5,035 nt of DNA from an uncultured Rubritalea sp. (lineage in GTDB: Bacteria > Verrucomicrobiota > Verrucomicrobiia > Verrucomicrobiales > Akkermansiaceae): positions 1 through 5,035 of the forward strand of contig CALFBV010000120.1 in assembly GCA_937951395.1 (NCBI GenBank), written 5' to 3'. Position numbers and translations under genes: made by a program. Position 1 is the stretch's first letter, and each line of letters starts with the position of its first letter. The notes beneath the pieces are model-generated. The model saw only the letters and a list, made by a program, of their open reading frames with translations. It made no database searches and had not been told where the DNA came from. Below are positions 1 to 5,035 of this stretch, one piece after another.

Positions 1-1
1 T

Positions 2-106
2 AGTGTAGGAAAGCATGGAGATGAAGGGATGATTGCGAAGTATGTAAAGAATCAGGGTGGAGAATATCAAGAGCTTCATAAAGATCACCAGCTTACGCTA
101 TTCTAA
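2..106 (+). CDS. 3' end of an unidentified gene ending in a clamp-binding-like motif (5' truncated)
   Basis: An open frame enters from the left edge and stops at the TAA at 104-106, giving the last 34 residues of a protein. The tail is hydrophilic and ends in HKDHQLTLF. I do not recognise the family from so short a piece. The final QLTLF fits the pentapeptide consensus QL(S/D)LF, by which many bacterial DNA replication and repair proteins dock on the DnaN sliding clamp, usually at the extreme C-terminus. This hints at a DNA-metabolism protein, but five residues can match by chance. A strong terminator begins 4 nt after the stop codon, which supports this being a true gene end. The reading frame is fairly sure; the function is not. 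Confidence 0.7.
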   Translation, partial: SVGKHGDEGMIAKYVKNQGGEYQELHKDHQLTLF

Positions 107-109
107 ATA

Positions 110-140
110 CCCCGTCCGCTTGCGGCGGGGTTCTTTATTT
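110..140 (+). terminator. Rho-independent terminator of the left-edge gene
   Basis: The arms at 110-119 and 122-130 pair as five GC pairs, a single bulged T (115), then four more GC pairs. The apex can be read as a CUUG tetraloop closed by G-C, a known stable form. A T-rich run (131-140, ttctttattt) follows. The hairpin starts 4 nt after the stop codon at 106, the usual place for an intrinsic terminator. Read on the minus strand, the T run is poor, so it is unlikely to serve the M23 gene converging from the right. Confidence 0.85.
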
Positions 141-147
141 AGAGAAA

Positions 148-384
148 ATGTTAGTCGCTATCAAGAAAACTATTAAGAAAGATAGAACGGGGAAGTTGAT
201 AAATATGGGTGATGGAGTTGAAGCTGATAGTACATTTTTCAGAGCTAGGAGGCGGTATTTCATAGGGCGTAGCTGTAACAGCTGGACGGGGAAGATCCTC
301 AGAGGAGCAGATATCAATGTCAGTTCAAGCTTTGCTCCTAAGCTCATGGAAAGGCTAGAGACAGCAGTGGTTCCTGCTAGATAA
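148..384 (+). CDS. Doubtful small hypothetical protein (78 aa)
   Basis: An ATG-to-TAA frame of 78 codons fills the gap between the terminator at 110-140 and the 3' end of the convergent M23 gene, ending 2 nt before that gene's stop codon. The product would be basic, with a Lys/Arg-rich N-terminus (IKKTIKKDR) and an Arg patch (RARRR). It has no signal peptide, membrane segment or motif I recognise. Against it, the upstream terminator ends only 8 nt before the start, leaving little room for a promoter. The only SD-like bases are AGAG at 141-144, too close to the ATG. The frame uses AGG, CGG, GGG and ATA freely, and an antisense ORF of similar length overlaps it. It may be a real orphan gene or chance open frame in noncoding DNA. 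Confidence 0.25.
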   Translation: MLVAIKKTIKKDRTGKLINMGDGVEADSTFFRARRRYFIGRSCNSWTGKILRGADINVSSSFAPKLMERLETAVVPAR

Positions 385-386
385 AA

Positions 387-1304
387 TTACTCGCCGTCCT
401 GCTTAGGAGCATTCCTCATGTATTCCATGTAGCTTTTCGCTGAGTCCACATCCATTTCTAACTCAGGTCTTAAACGTGTGACCTGAGCAATATCTAGAAT
501 CGATGGGTTGTAAATATTTGAACCTTTAGCCATGTATCCCTGGATTACTTCAGTAGGATTCAGTCTATCATGCTGTGAGAGTGATGGGTAGCCACTGAGA
601 AAGGGGGAGATGCCATCAGACTCACGCATTTCTAGGTGCAAATGTGCGAGATAACCTACATCTGCCTGACCCACAGTGCCTATTACATAACCTCTAGGGA
701 TCTGTTGCATATAAGCTACGTGAGTGCTGAGCAGGTGAGCATACATACTTTGAATTATTTTCCCGTCAGGAGTTCTGTGAGCAAGAATAATACAGTTTCC
801 CCATCCAGGACTGGGATTACCCACGTAAACGACGAGTCCATTTGCAGTTGCAAACACAGGATCTGCTAGGTCTGAGTTCTGCCCCCCAATTCCATTGATG
901 TCATCTCCACTGTGGTTTCCACCACGTTTACTATTGAGCTCATTGAATGGCTGCGCATTATAAGTGTAACCCCAAGTTTCATTACCCATGGCCGCCTCAA
1001 ACTGTTCAGTGCGGGGAATGGATGCTCTTTCCCAGGGGCTGTGAAAATTAAAACGAGGGTCAAATTTTTGACTCGGGGCGGTGATGTCAGTTTGTCCGTT
1101 ATTTACCATAGGGTAGCCAAATGGGGCGTCAGCCTCCTGCCAGTTCGTGAAGCTCTGTAAATCTGGCTCGCTAGGTGAGGGAAGTGTAAAAATAGTGAAC
1201 CCTACTAGTAAAAATAAACCAATAGCTATAGCCGGAACTACCCTTGAAAAAATGAAGGGAATAGAAGATTTCGTCTGTTTATCTGATAGCTCAGAAAGGC
1301 TCAT
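387..1304 (-). CDS. Membrane-anchored M23 family metallopeptidase
   Basis: This 305-residue protein has an uncleaved-looking N-terminal membrane anchor (about residues 22-41), a Pro/Ser-rich linker, and a LytM-type peptidase domain at about 125-250. The zinc ligands and catalytic residues of the family are all present: H131 and D135 in the HxxxD motif (HSGDD), H190 in MYAHL, and H221/H223 in HLHLEM. It should therefore be catalytically competent, unlike the degenerate LytM activators of the EnvC type. Known M23 enzymes cut peptide cross-links of peptidoglycan, and the anchor would place this one on the outer face of the cytoplasmic membrane. About 80 residues between anchor and catalytic domain, and about 55 after it, match nothing I recognise. 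The ATG at 1302-1304 is chosen because a typical anchor follows directly; the SD is weak (CGGA, 5-8 nt before the ATG). A 36-residue membrane protein ends 9 nt upstream on the same strand, so the two are probably co-transcribed. No clear terminator is visible downstream. Confidence 0.93.
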   Translation of the reverse strand: MSLSELSDKQTKSSIPFIFSRVVPAIAIGLFLLVGFTIFTLPSPSEPDLQSFTNWQEADAPFGYPMVNNGQTDITAPSQKFDPRFNFHSPWERASIPRTEQFEAAMGNETWGYTYNAQPFNELNSKRGGNHSGDDINGIGGQNSDLADPVFATANGLVVYVGNPSPGWGNCIILAHRTPDGKIIQSMYAHLLSTHVAYMQQIPRGYVIGTVGQADVGYLAHLHLEMRESDGISPFLSGYPSLSQHDRLNPTEVIQGYMAKGSNIYNPSILDIAQVTRLRPELEMDVDSAKSYMEYMRNAPKQDGE

Positions 1305-1313
1305 AATATCCGT

Positions 1314-1424
1314 TTAAACAACGCCCATGAGGTCTAGCACATTATAGGCGTAAAGCCCAGCGGTGAAGACTAGTGCGATTATAAAGAGCTTGATTACGAA
1401 TTCGATTGTTTTGCGTGCCATCAT
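1314..1424 (-). CDS. Small single-pass membrane protein (36 aa) upstream of the M23 peptidase
   Basis: A frame of 36 codons plus TAA runs from tandem ATG codons (1422-1424 and 1419-1421), so the product may also start one residue later. The protein starts MMARKTIEF, carries one hydrophobic segment (about residues 9-29, with LFIIALVFTAGLYAY at its core), and ends in a short tail, DLMGVV. Basic residues before the segment predict an N-in, C-out topology. I do not recognise a family. Reasons to believe it: it exactly fills the space between the 1494-1520 terminator and the M23 gene, it ends 9 nt before the M23 start on the same strand, and its composition is that of a designed transmembrane helix rather than random translation. 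No convincing SD precedes it. It could assist or anchor the M23 peptidase, which is an inference from adjacency only. Confidence 0.6.
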   Translation of the reverse strand: MMARKTIEFVIKLFIIALVFTAGLYAYNVLDLMGVV

Positions 1425-1457
1425 AATAGTGTGAAAAAGTGGTTAGTTATGGGCTGG

Positions 1458-1486
1458 GTTGTAAGCTTGAAACCACGTAAGGTAAA
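1458..1486 (-). promoter_or_regulatory. Weak candidate promoter for the small membrane protein / M23 pair
   Basis: On the minus strand, TTTACC (1481-1486) and TACAAC (1458-1463) are separated by 17 nt, each matching four of six sigma-70 consensus positions. Transcription from here would start roughly 27 nt before the tandem ATG at 1424. The position is sensible, just after the upstream gene's terminator, but both boxes are weak and this is only a candidate. Confidence 0.2.
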
Positions 1487-1520
1487 GACAAAAAAGCCAT
1501 GTTGCAGAACAACATGGCTT
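1483..1520 (-). terminator. Rho-independent terminator of the 3D-domain lipoprotein gene
   Basis: The arms 1494-1504 (AAGCCATGTTG) and 1510-1520 (CAACATGGCTT) form a perfect 11-bp stem with a 5-nt loop. Read on the minus strand, the stem is followed by TTTTTGTCTTT (from 1493 leftward), a good U tract. It lies about 34 nt beyond the stop of the lipoprotein gene and separates it from the small membrane protein / M23 pair. Confidence 0.88.
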
Positions 1521-1554
1521 AGGTAAAATGTGTGAGAATGTTTCTCAGGAAAGA

Positions 1555-2175
1555 TTAGTTGCTAGCCACTGAGCTTCCAGTCTTCTTCTTGATCGCGTAA
1601 TACATCTTGCGGCAATGAGAAGCATGTAGGCGTCCTTTGAGTAGCTTAGCGCTACGTTCCCATGATCCCATCTGGATGATCTGGATAGTCACTTTACGTG
1701 TTCCCCAATTACGCATACCTCGTAGAGTAGGGTAGAACATGTCGATGGTGTTGGTGCCAACGAGTGCTGAACCGTAATCATCTACTACATAAGTAACGCT
1801 TGGGTTACCCTTCACTTTGAATTTTGTTCCGAGTGGAAGACGTGACCAGTCAGCTGCTGCACTACGTGTGCTGCCGTATTTAAGTGTAGTTCCTGCTGCG
1901 TTCTTGCGTCCAGGTGCTCCAGGCTCTTTCTCCATATGCGAGTAGGCTGTGGCTCTCAGGTAACGGGTTCTTGATGAATCTGTGTAAGTAGGCATACCAT
2001 GCTTATCTTTACCTATCTTTTTTGAGGAACTTGTTGATGAGCTTTTCTTGACTACAGTCTCTTTCTTGGCTGCTTTCTTCGTAGCAGCTTCAGGTGATGA
2101 TCCAGATGATGCACAACTTGATAGTGCCGTGAATCCGATGAGAATAAATCCAGTCTTTGTGAAATAATGTTTCAT
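1555..2175 (-). CDS. Lipoprotein with C-terminal 3D (Asp-Asp-Asp) domain, probable peptidoglycan hydrolase
   Basis: This 206-residue protein starts with a lipoprotein signal peptide: a hydrophobic segment, then lipobox LSSC with the lipidated cysteine at C21. A low-complexity linker rich in Lys, Ser, Thr and Ala (about 25-55) would span the periplasm. The C-terminal half (about 72-168) looks like a 3D domain, the double-psi beta-barrel named for three conserved aspartates. The candidates are D109 (in AAADW, just before the LPLGT turn), D132/D133 (VVDDYGSAL) and D145 (TIDMF). In the family, this fold is found in the MltA C-terminal part and in YuiC-like proteins, which act as lytic transglycosylases on murein glycan strands. 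Membership is seen from motif order; enzymatic activity is inferred. After the domain come about 40 basic residues including HASHC. The ATG at 2173-2175 is fixed by the signal peptide; no SD is visible. It has its own terminator and a structured leader upstream. A broader RlpA-like label is also possible. Confidence 0.85.
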   Translation of the reverse strand: MKHYFTKTGFILIGFTALSSCASSGSSPEAATKKAAKKETVVKKSSSTSSSKKIGKDKHGMPTYTDSSRTRYLRATAYSHMEKEPGAPGRKNAAGTTLKYGSTRSAAADWSRLPLGTKFKVKGNPSVTYVVDDYGSALVGTNTIDMFYPTLRGMRNWGTRKVTIQIIQMGSWERSAKLLKGRLHASHCRKMYYAIKKKTGSSVASN

Positions 2176-2222
2176 AGTTTAGTGATTTGATTTTGTATGT
2201 AACTCATAATAAGCTCATTGTG

Positions 2223-2263
2223 CCCGCATCGCGGGGTTTATCCGCCACTTTTAATTGGGTGGC
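2223..2263 (-). promoter_or_regulatory. Paired-hairpin leader upstream of the 3D lipoprotein gene
   Basis: A GC-rich island in an otherwise AT-rich intergenic region lies about 48-88 nt before the lipoprotein start. Read on the minus strand, it can form GCCAC/GTGGC (2259-2263 with 2244-2248, 10-nt loop), then CCCGC/GCGGG (2231-2235 with 2223-2227, 3-nt loop). GCGG at 2231-2234 can alternatively pair with CCGC at 2242-2245, so the structures could compete. Neither strand has a good T tract after the hairpins, so a plain terminator is unlikely. I compared it from memory with c-di-GMP, c-di-AMP and cobalamin riboswitch consensus cores and saw no match. It could be a regulatory leader, or part of a plus-strand structure. 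Confidence 0.35.
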
Positions 2264-2296
2264 TAGGAAAGCGCAACCCTTTTCTCTGACTACAGT

Positions 2297-2328
2297 TTAA
2301 CTTGTATTGATAGTTAATATCATATTAA
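2297..2328. promoter_or_regulatory. Overlapping palindromes, possible operator
   Basis: Two dyads overlap here. TTAACT (2297-2302) and AGTTAA (2312-2317) are separated by 9 nt. TTAATAT (2314-2320) and ATATTAA (2322-2328) flank a single central C. The first has the arm length and spacing of a dimeric repressor site, and the position, 120-155 nt before the 3D lipoprotein start, suits a promoter region. The DNA is AT-rich, so chance occurrence is a real alternative, and I could not place a promoter confidently. Confidence 0.22.
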
Positions 2329-2416
2329 GTGACGTAACTAATTCTTACAAAACAATTAAATCATGACTAAATAATACCTTTTCTTGAAGCAAAATGGACT
2401 AATTGAATGGGTTGAG

Positions 2417-2843
2417 TTAAGAACTATTCATACCAAGAATTACTATATTAATGACTTTCATTGTTCCAATATTTGCAGTCCATGTGTAGTCAATCTTCAG
2501 TTTTAAAACAGTAGGTAATGCTAAAACAACTCCTTTGGTTCCATTGTTGATCGAGCAAGCATTTCCATCTTCATCTAAACGGGCTAAGCCTTCTGATGGA
2601 TATACTTTTCCACAGTATTTATCGATCAGCTAGTCTTTAGGTGCGAAACATGGCTCTCCATCGACTGCTTTCCATGTGATCTCACTCGTGTTCACATCCA
2701 CCTATTCAGTGAGATCCTTGCCATTGAAAATGGCTCAGCCCTGTTGACTAGTAGGAAACCTCGACCTCAACCTTTTTATCCTGTCCTGTGACTAGGTAGC
2801 AGAGGTAGACGGCCCCGATAATGAACGTAAGCACGTATTTCAT
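2417..2843 (-). pseudogene. Decayed gene for a small exported protein (frameshift plus three in-frame stops)
   Basis: The ATG at 2841-2843 begins a clear signal-peptide-like N-terminus: MKYVLTFIIGAVYLCYLVTG, then DKKVEVEV. That frame meets TAG at 2748-2750. A one-base shift near 2745-2762 leads into a second frame that reads like real protein down to the TAA at 2417-2419: AIFNGKDLTE, EITWKAVDGEPCFAPKD, KYCGKVYPSEGLARLDEDG, then TVLKLKIDYTWTANIGTMKV. That second frame is interrupted by TGA (2735-2737), TAG (2702-2704) and TAG (2630-2632). Restored, it would be about 140 residues, exported, with three cysteines in the mature part (in PCF, YCG and ACS). I do not recognise the family. FNGKDLT and WKAVDG recall pieces of DUF1080-type proteins, but the rest does not fit. 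No SD or promoter is evident. It sits head to head with the C39-like peptidase gene. Sequencing error could explain the frameshift but hardly three stops as well. Confidence 0.72.
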
Positions 2844-2912
2844 AACTTAGGGGATACTAAAAAACAGCAGAATTCGCAAGAGTCAGCAAATCAAATATTA
2901 TTCTTTATAAGA

Positions 2913-2940
2913 TTGATTCCCTCGTCATTACTACTACCAT
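2913..2940 (+). promoter_or_regulatory. Weak candidate promoter for the C39-like peptidase gene
   Basis: TTGATT (2913-2918) and TACCAT (2935-2940) are 16 nt apart, each matching four of six sigma-70 consensus positions, and lie about 30-60 nt before the ATG at 2973. The region (2844-2972) is AT-rich and has no other function I can see. Confidence 0.22.
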
Positions 2941-2972
2941 GTGTGTAGATTACATTATTAGAAATAAGAAAC

Positions 2973-4436
2973 ATGAATCACTCTTTAAACAAATTACAGA
3001 AAACTCTCTACAAGCTGTCTTTAGGCTTACTATTAGCTATCAGCACTAATAATGCTAATGGTGAAATGATAGAAATCACACACAAGGGCTTAGGTAAGAG
3101 TATTAGCGTAGAAGTCTTGGCCATCAAAGATGGTAGCATGCAGGTAATGCTAAAAGGCGGCACATGCGAAATCCCCATGCATCTATTAACCTCAGAGAGC
3201 ATTGATAAAGCGAAGGCCTCGCTAAAGGCCAAGGCAGATGTAATCGGAGAAATGAATCGGGTCATCGGCCAGCCTTTATTTAATAGTAATGGGACTCTCT
3301 GGGAGCAATCTGCTGCTGTTACTGCGAAGCGTCTTCGCTGGCCCGTAGAGTCATCTGCACCCGCTACCTCGAGCTACCGCACCTACACACGCCCAAACTA
3401 TTCTTTTCTGGGAGCACACCCCTATTGCGCCACTCTCTATGGAGCTACTGATGGCAAGGTAGAGCTGTTCTCGCTGGTATTTGCCAACAAAGGCGACTTC
3501 GGATCCAGGAGGGGCATGGGTGAAGATCATTTCAAAAAAATGCACCCTGATTCCAAGCCTCCTACATCTCTCGATGAAGCGATAGACCTAGATACAGAGA
3601 CTCTCACTAAGACACTAACCGGTCAGATAGGTGAGCCCATAAAGCAGTATTATGGCGAAAAAGAAGATCGTCGAAAAGTACTTCGCTGGGATTGGGAAGG
3701 ACATGCTTTTATTCTATCGCAACGAGATAAAGAATACGTTAGTCTACTGATCACACCTGTCAGTGTGGCTGATGCGGAAGGTAAAGTTGACCGAGTGAAT
3801 GATTCTGACATGAAAGTCATTATCGCGAAAAACGTTAGAAGAAAAGAAAACGGTGACGTCTTAATCGACAATATCCCGATGGTAAATCAAGGCCCAAAAG
3901 GCTACTGCGCACCAGCCACTGCAGAGCGCGCCATGCGCTACATGTCCATCCCTGCGGACATGTATCTGCTCGCTGTCGCCGCTACCTCTGCAGAGGGTGG
4001 AACTAATACTAACCGGCTCATGGAGAGCTGTAAAAGAATCGTGAGGAGTAAGGCACGTAAAATCCGTGATCTAGAGCTTCAAAAAGATTTAGACATGAAG
4101 ACCCTCAAGAAATACATCGATAAAGGAGTGCCTATCCTTTGGCAAATGAAGAGCCTTTCCAGATACAATCAGCTAGCAAACAAGCGGACTAAGGACAGAC
4201 GAAAGATAACCGACTTCACCGCATGGGCTGAACTCATCAGTGCAGAGTCTAAAAAAGAAACCCCCTTACTTCGAGAAGTAGCCAACCATCATATATGCAT
4301 GATCATAGGCTACAATGAAAAAACGAATGAAGTGGCTGTAAGTGACTCATGGGGAGCAAAATACGCACTGCGCTGGGTGCACATTGACATCGCCCGCGCA
4401 GTGACTTTACGCGGTGGATTTGTGATCGATTTTTAA
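2973..4436 (+). CDS. Exported C39-like cysteine peptidase with N-terminal SHD1-like domain
   Basis: This 487-residue protein starts with a signal peptide (about 1-30; probable cleavage after ANG). Residues about 31-87 resemble the SHD1-like beta domain of Verrucomicrobia and Planctomycetes exported proteins (SISVEVLAIKDGSMQVMLKG, then EIPMHLLT). The middle (about 95-265) is a region with NGTLWEQ, AKRLRWPVES and SLVFANKGDFG that I cannot name. The C-terminal part (about 298-487) is a papain-like C39/C39_2 domain. The oxyanion-hole Gln and catalytic Cys lie in the QGPKGYC motif (Q306, C312; codon 3906-3908). The catalytic His is H440 in HHICMIIGY and the Asp is D458 in VAVSDSWG. All catalytic residues are intact. 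It should be an extracytoplasmic cysteine peptidase. In double-glycine C39 proteases the domain is cytoplasmic and fused to an ABC transporter, whereas here it follows a signal peptide and no transporter is nearby, so the substrate is unknown. The start is fixed by the signal peptide; the SD is weak (AAGA). It is monocistronic, with a terminator about 95 nt downstream. Confidence 0.88.
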   Translation: MNHSLNKLQKTLYKLSLGLLLAISTNNANGEMIEITHKGLGKSISVEVLAIKDGSMQVMLKGGTCEIPMHLLTSESIDKAKASLKAKADVIGEMNRVIGQPLFNSNGTLWEQSAAVTAKRLRWPVESSAPATSSYRTYTRPNYSFLGAHPYCATLYGATDGKVELFSLVFANKGDFGSRRGMGEDHFKKMHPDSKPPTSLDEAIDLDTETLTKTLTGQIGEPIKQYYGEKEDRRKVLRWDWEGHAFILSQRDKEYVSLLITPVSVADAEGKVDRVNDSDMKVIIAKNVRRKENGDVLIDNIPMVNQGPKGYCAPATAERAMRYMSIPADMYLLAVAATSAEGGTNTNRLMESCKRIVRSKARKIRDLELQKDLDMKTLKKYIDKGVPILWQMKSLSRYNQLANKRTKDRRKITDFTAWAELISAESKKETPLLREVANHHICMIIGYNEKTNEVAVSDSWGAKYALRWVHIDIARAVTLRGGFVIDF

Positions 4437-4531
4437 CCACTTGCAACTCACCTCATCGAGCTTAACACCATTAAAAATCTATTATCATTCAGCGTCCCGA
4501 TCGGCCTCATCCTTTGCTAACACAGGCATCT

Positions 4532-4569
4532 AAAACTCAGCCCAAGCTTAAGGCTGAGTTTTTCATTTT
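4532..4569 (+). terminator. Rho-independent terminator of the C39-like peptidase gene
   Basis: The arms 4532-4542 (AAAACTCAGCC) and 4552-4562 (GGCTGAGTTTT) pair perfectly over 11 bp with a 9-nt loop that contains AAGCTT. The downstream strand continues TTTTTCATTTT. The A-rich 5' arm also gives a T run on the minus strand, so it could act in both directions, but no minus-strand gene is seen to its right. Confidence 0.88.
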
Positions 4570-4973
4570 CAGTCTCCTGAAGTCACTCAGAACAGCCCTA
4601 TTCTACAAGGCTGAAACAAAGTCAACTTCATCAGCAACGTCTCAAAAACATGTGTTTTCATCTGAATAAACAGGACGAAAGAACGCTTAACTAGTTGATT
4701 ATAAAAGATAACAAGCTTAATCTCTTGAATGTAAAACACTCGACCCTCTTTGCGCCATACTTTTCAGTAGAGAAAAAACAAAAAAGATCTCGGCAAGTCG
4801 CGAACGCGTTATAACACCAACTCCAGAATCTAATCGGTCTTAAATGTTTTCTAAATAGCATTTAGTTCAGTGCGGAGATAAGAGTTTCGAAATAAGGGCA
4901 CTTCTGGAAACCTCTGAGCCCGGTTTACATTTTAAAGTATTTAATTTTTCTTATCAGAAAGTAGTTTAAAGGC
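4570..4973. other. Intergenic region without a supported gene
   Basis: About 400 nt lie between the terminator and the next start. No frame on either strand has convincing coding character. The longest minus-strand frame (4691-4861, 56 codons) is rich in Phe and Cys and has no SD. Small dyads are present: AAAACA-TG-TGTTTT (4645-4658) and CGCG-AA-CGCG (4799-4808), together with an A-rich stretch at 4771-4786. I could not identify a promoter for the gene at 4974. The stretch may hold a long leader or a small RNA, but nothing proves it. Confidence 0.5.
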
Positions 4974-5035
4974 ATGAACTACCGTAAGCCATCCAAGAAC
5001 TACGATCTTTTTAGTGCTATATCCAAGAAACGAGC
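4974..5035 (+). CDS. 5' end of an unidentified gene (truncated at the right edge)
   Basis: An ATG at 4974-4976 opens a frame that runs to the edge of the window, giving 20 complete residues: MNYRKPSKNYDLFSAISKKR. An in-frame TAG at 4962-4964 lies just upstream, so this is the first possible ATG. AAAGG at 4968-4972 sits very close to the ATG as a poor SD. The N-terminus is basic and hydrophilic, with no signal peptide, so a cytoplasmic protein is likely. I do not recognise the family. The short length means the frame could still be chance, though its codon use resembles the other genes here. Confidence 0.5.
   Translation, partial: MNYRKPSKNYDLFSAISKKR

Noticed and set aside
135..347. Minus-strand 70-codon frame opposite the doubtful 78-residue ORF
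   Set aside because: It would lie after the M23 gene with its 3' end inside the left terminator's T tract. There is no SD, and it is Leu/Ile-rich without a clear helix pattern. It is more likely a shadow.
363..378. AGCAG/CTGCT hairpin near the end of the M23 gene as a terminator
   Set aside because: The stem has only 5 bp and no T tract on either strand.
636..1160. Plus-strand frames of 77 and 82 codons and a minus-strand 65-codon frame inside the M23 gene
   Set aside because: They lie entirely within a gene with full catalytic motifs and show no independent features.
3008..3871. Three minus-strand frames inside the C39-like peptidase gene
   Set aside because: They are antisense shadows of a convincing coding frame with an intact catalytic set.
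2973..4436. C39-like protein as a bacteriocin-processing ABC transporter component
   Set aside because: There are no ATPase motifs or membrane domain, a signal peptide exports the protein, and no double-glycine precursor is visible nearby.
4594..4612. CAGCC/GGCTG inverted repeat after the C39 gene as a second terminator
   Set aside because: The stem is short, the loop is long, and A-rich rather than T-rich sequence follows. The perfect 11-bp hairpin just upstream explains termination.
4695..4723. TTGATT-17-TAATCT as a promoter for the right-edge gene
   Set aside because: The -10 box matches only three of six positions, and the distance to the ATG is about 250 nt.
4691..4861. Minus-strand frame of 56 codons in the right intergenic region
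   Set aside because: It has no SD, and its composition is rich in Phe, Cys and Arg, typical of chance translation. It has no domain and no coupled neighbour.

Overview
The window is bacterial chromosomal DNA with mid-range to low GC by eye. It carries exported proteins, intrinsic terminators and weak Shine-Dalgarno (SD) signals at most starts. The best organism guess is a member of the Verrucomicrobiota or a relative in the PVC group. This rests mainly on the protein at 2973-4436, which joins an SHD1-like beta domain to a papain-like C39 peptidase domain, an architecture I associate with that group. It is an inference, not a demonstrated assignment. No tRNA, rRNA, CRISPR array or insertion sequence is visible.

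Layout, left to right. The 3' end of a plus-strand gene (2-106) ends in QLTLF, which resembles a sliding-clamp-binding peptide, and is followed by a strong terminator. A doubtful 78-residue plus-strand ORF (148-384) fills the gap to a minus-strand pair. That pair is a very small membrane protein of 36 residues (1314-1424) followed, after 9 nt, by a membrane-anchored M23 metallopeptidase (387-1304). A second minus-strand unit is a lipoprotein with a C-terminal 3D domain (1555-2175), with its own hairpin terminator downstream and an unusually structured leader upstream. Next is a decayed minus-strand gene (2417-2843) with a readable signal peptide and coding frame, broken by a frameshift and three in-frame stops. 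Divergent to it is the plus-strand exported C39-like cysteine peptidase (2973-4436) with a strong terminator. A gap of over 500 nt follows, and the first 20 codons of another plus-strand gene run off the right edge (4974-5035).

Functionally, the three intact large genes all encode exported proteins with peptidase or murein-hydrolase-type folds. The M23 protein would cut peptidoglycan peptide bridges. The 3D-domain lipoprotein would cut glycan strands or bind peptidoglycan. The C39-like protein would cut a peptide or protein substrate outside the cytoplasm. They are not one operon: orientation and terminators split them into at least three transcription units. A joint role in the cell envelope is an inference from location and fold.

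The items most worth a second look are the 36-residue membrane protein preceding the M23 peptidase, the pseudogene at 2417-2843, the two-domain C39 protein, and the paired-hairpin leader of the 3D lipoprotein.
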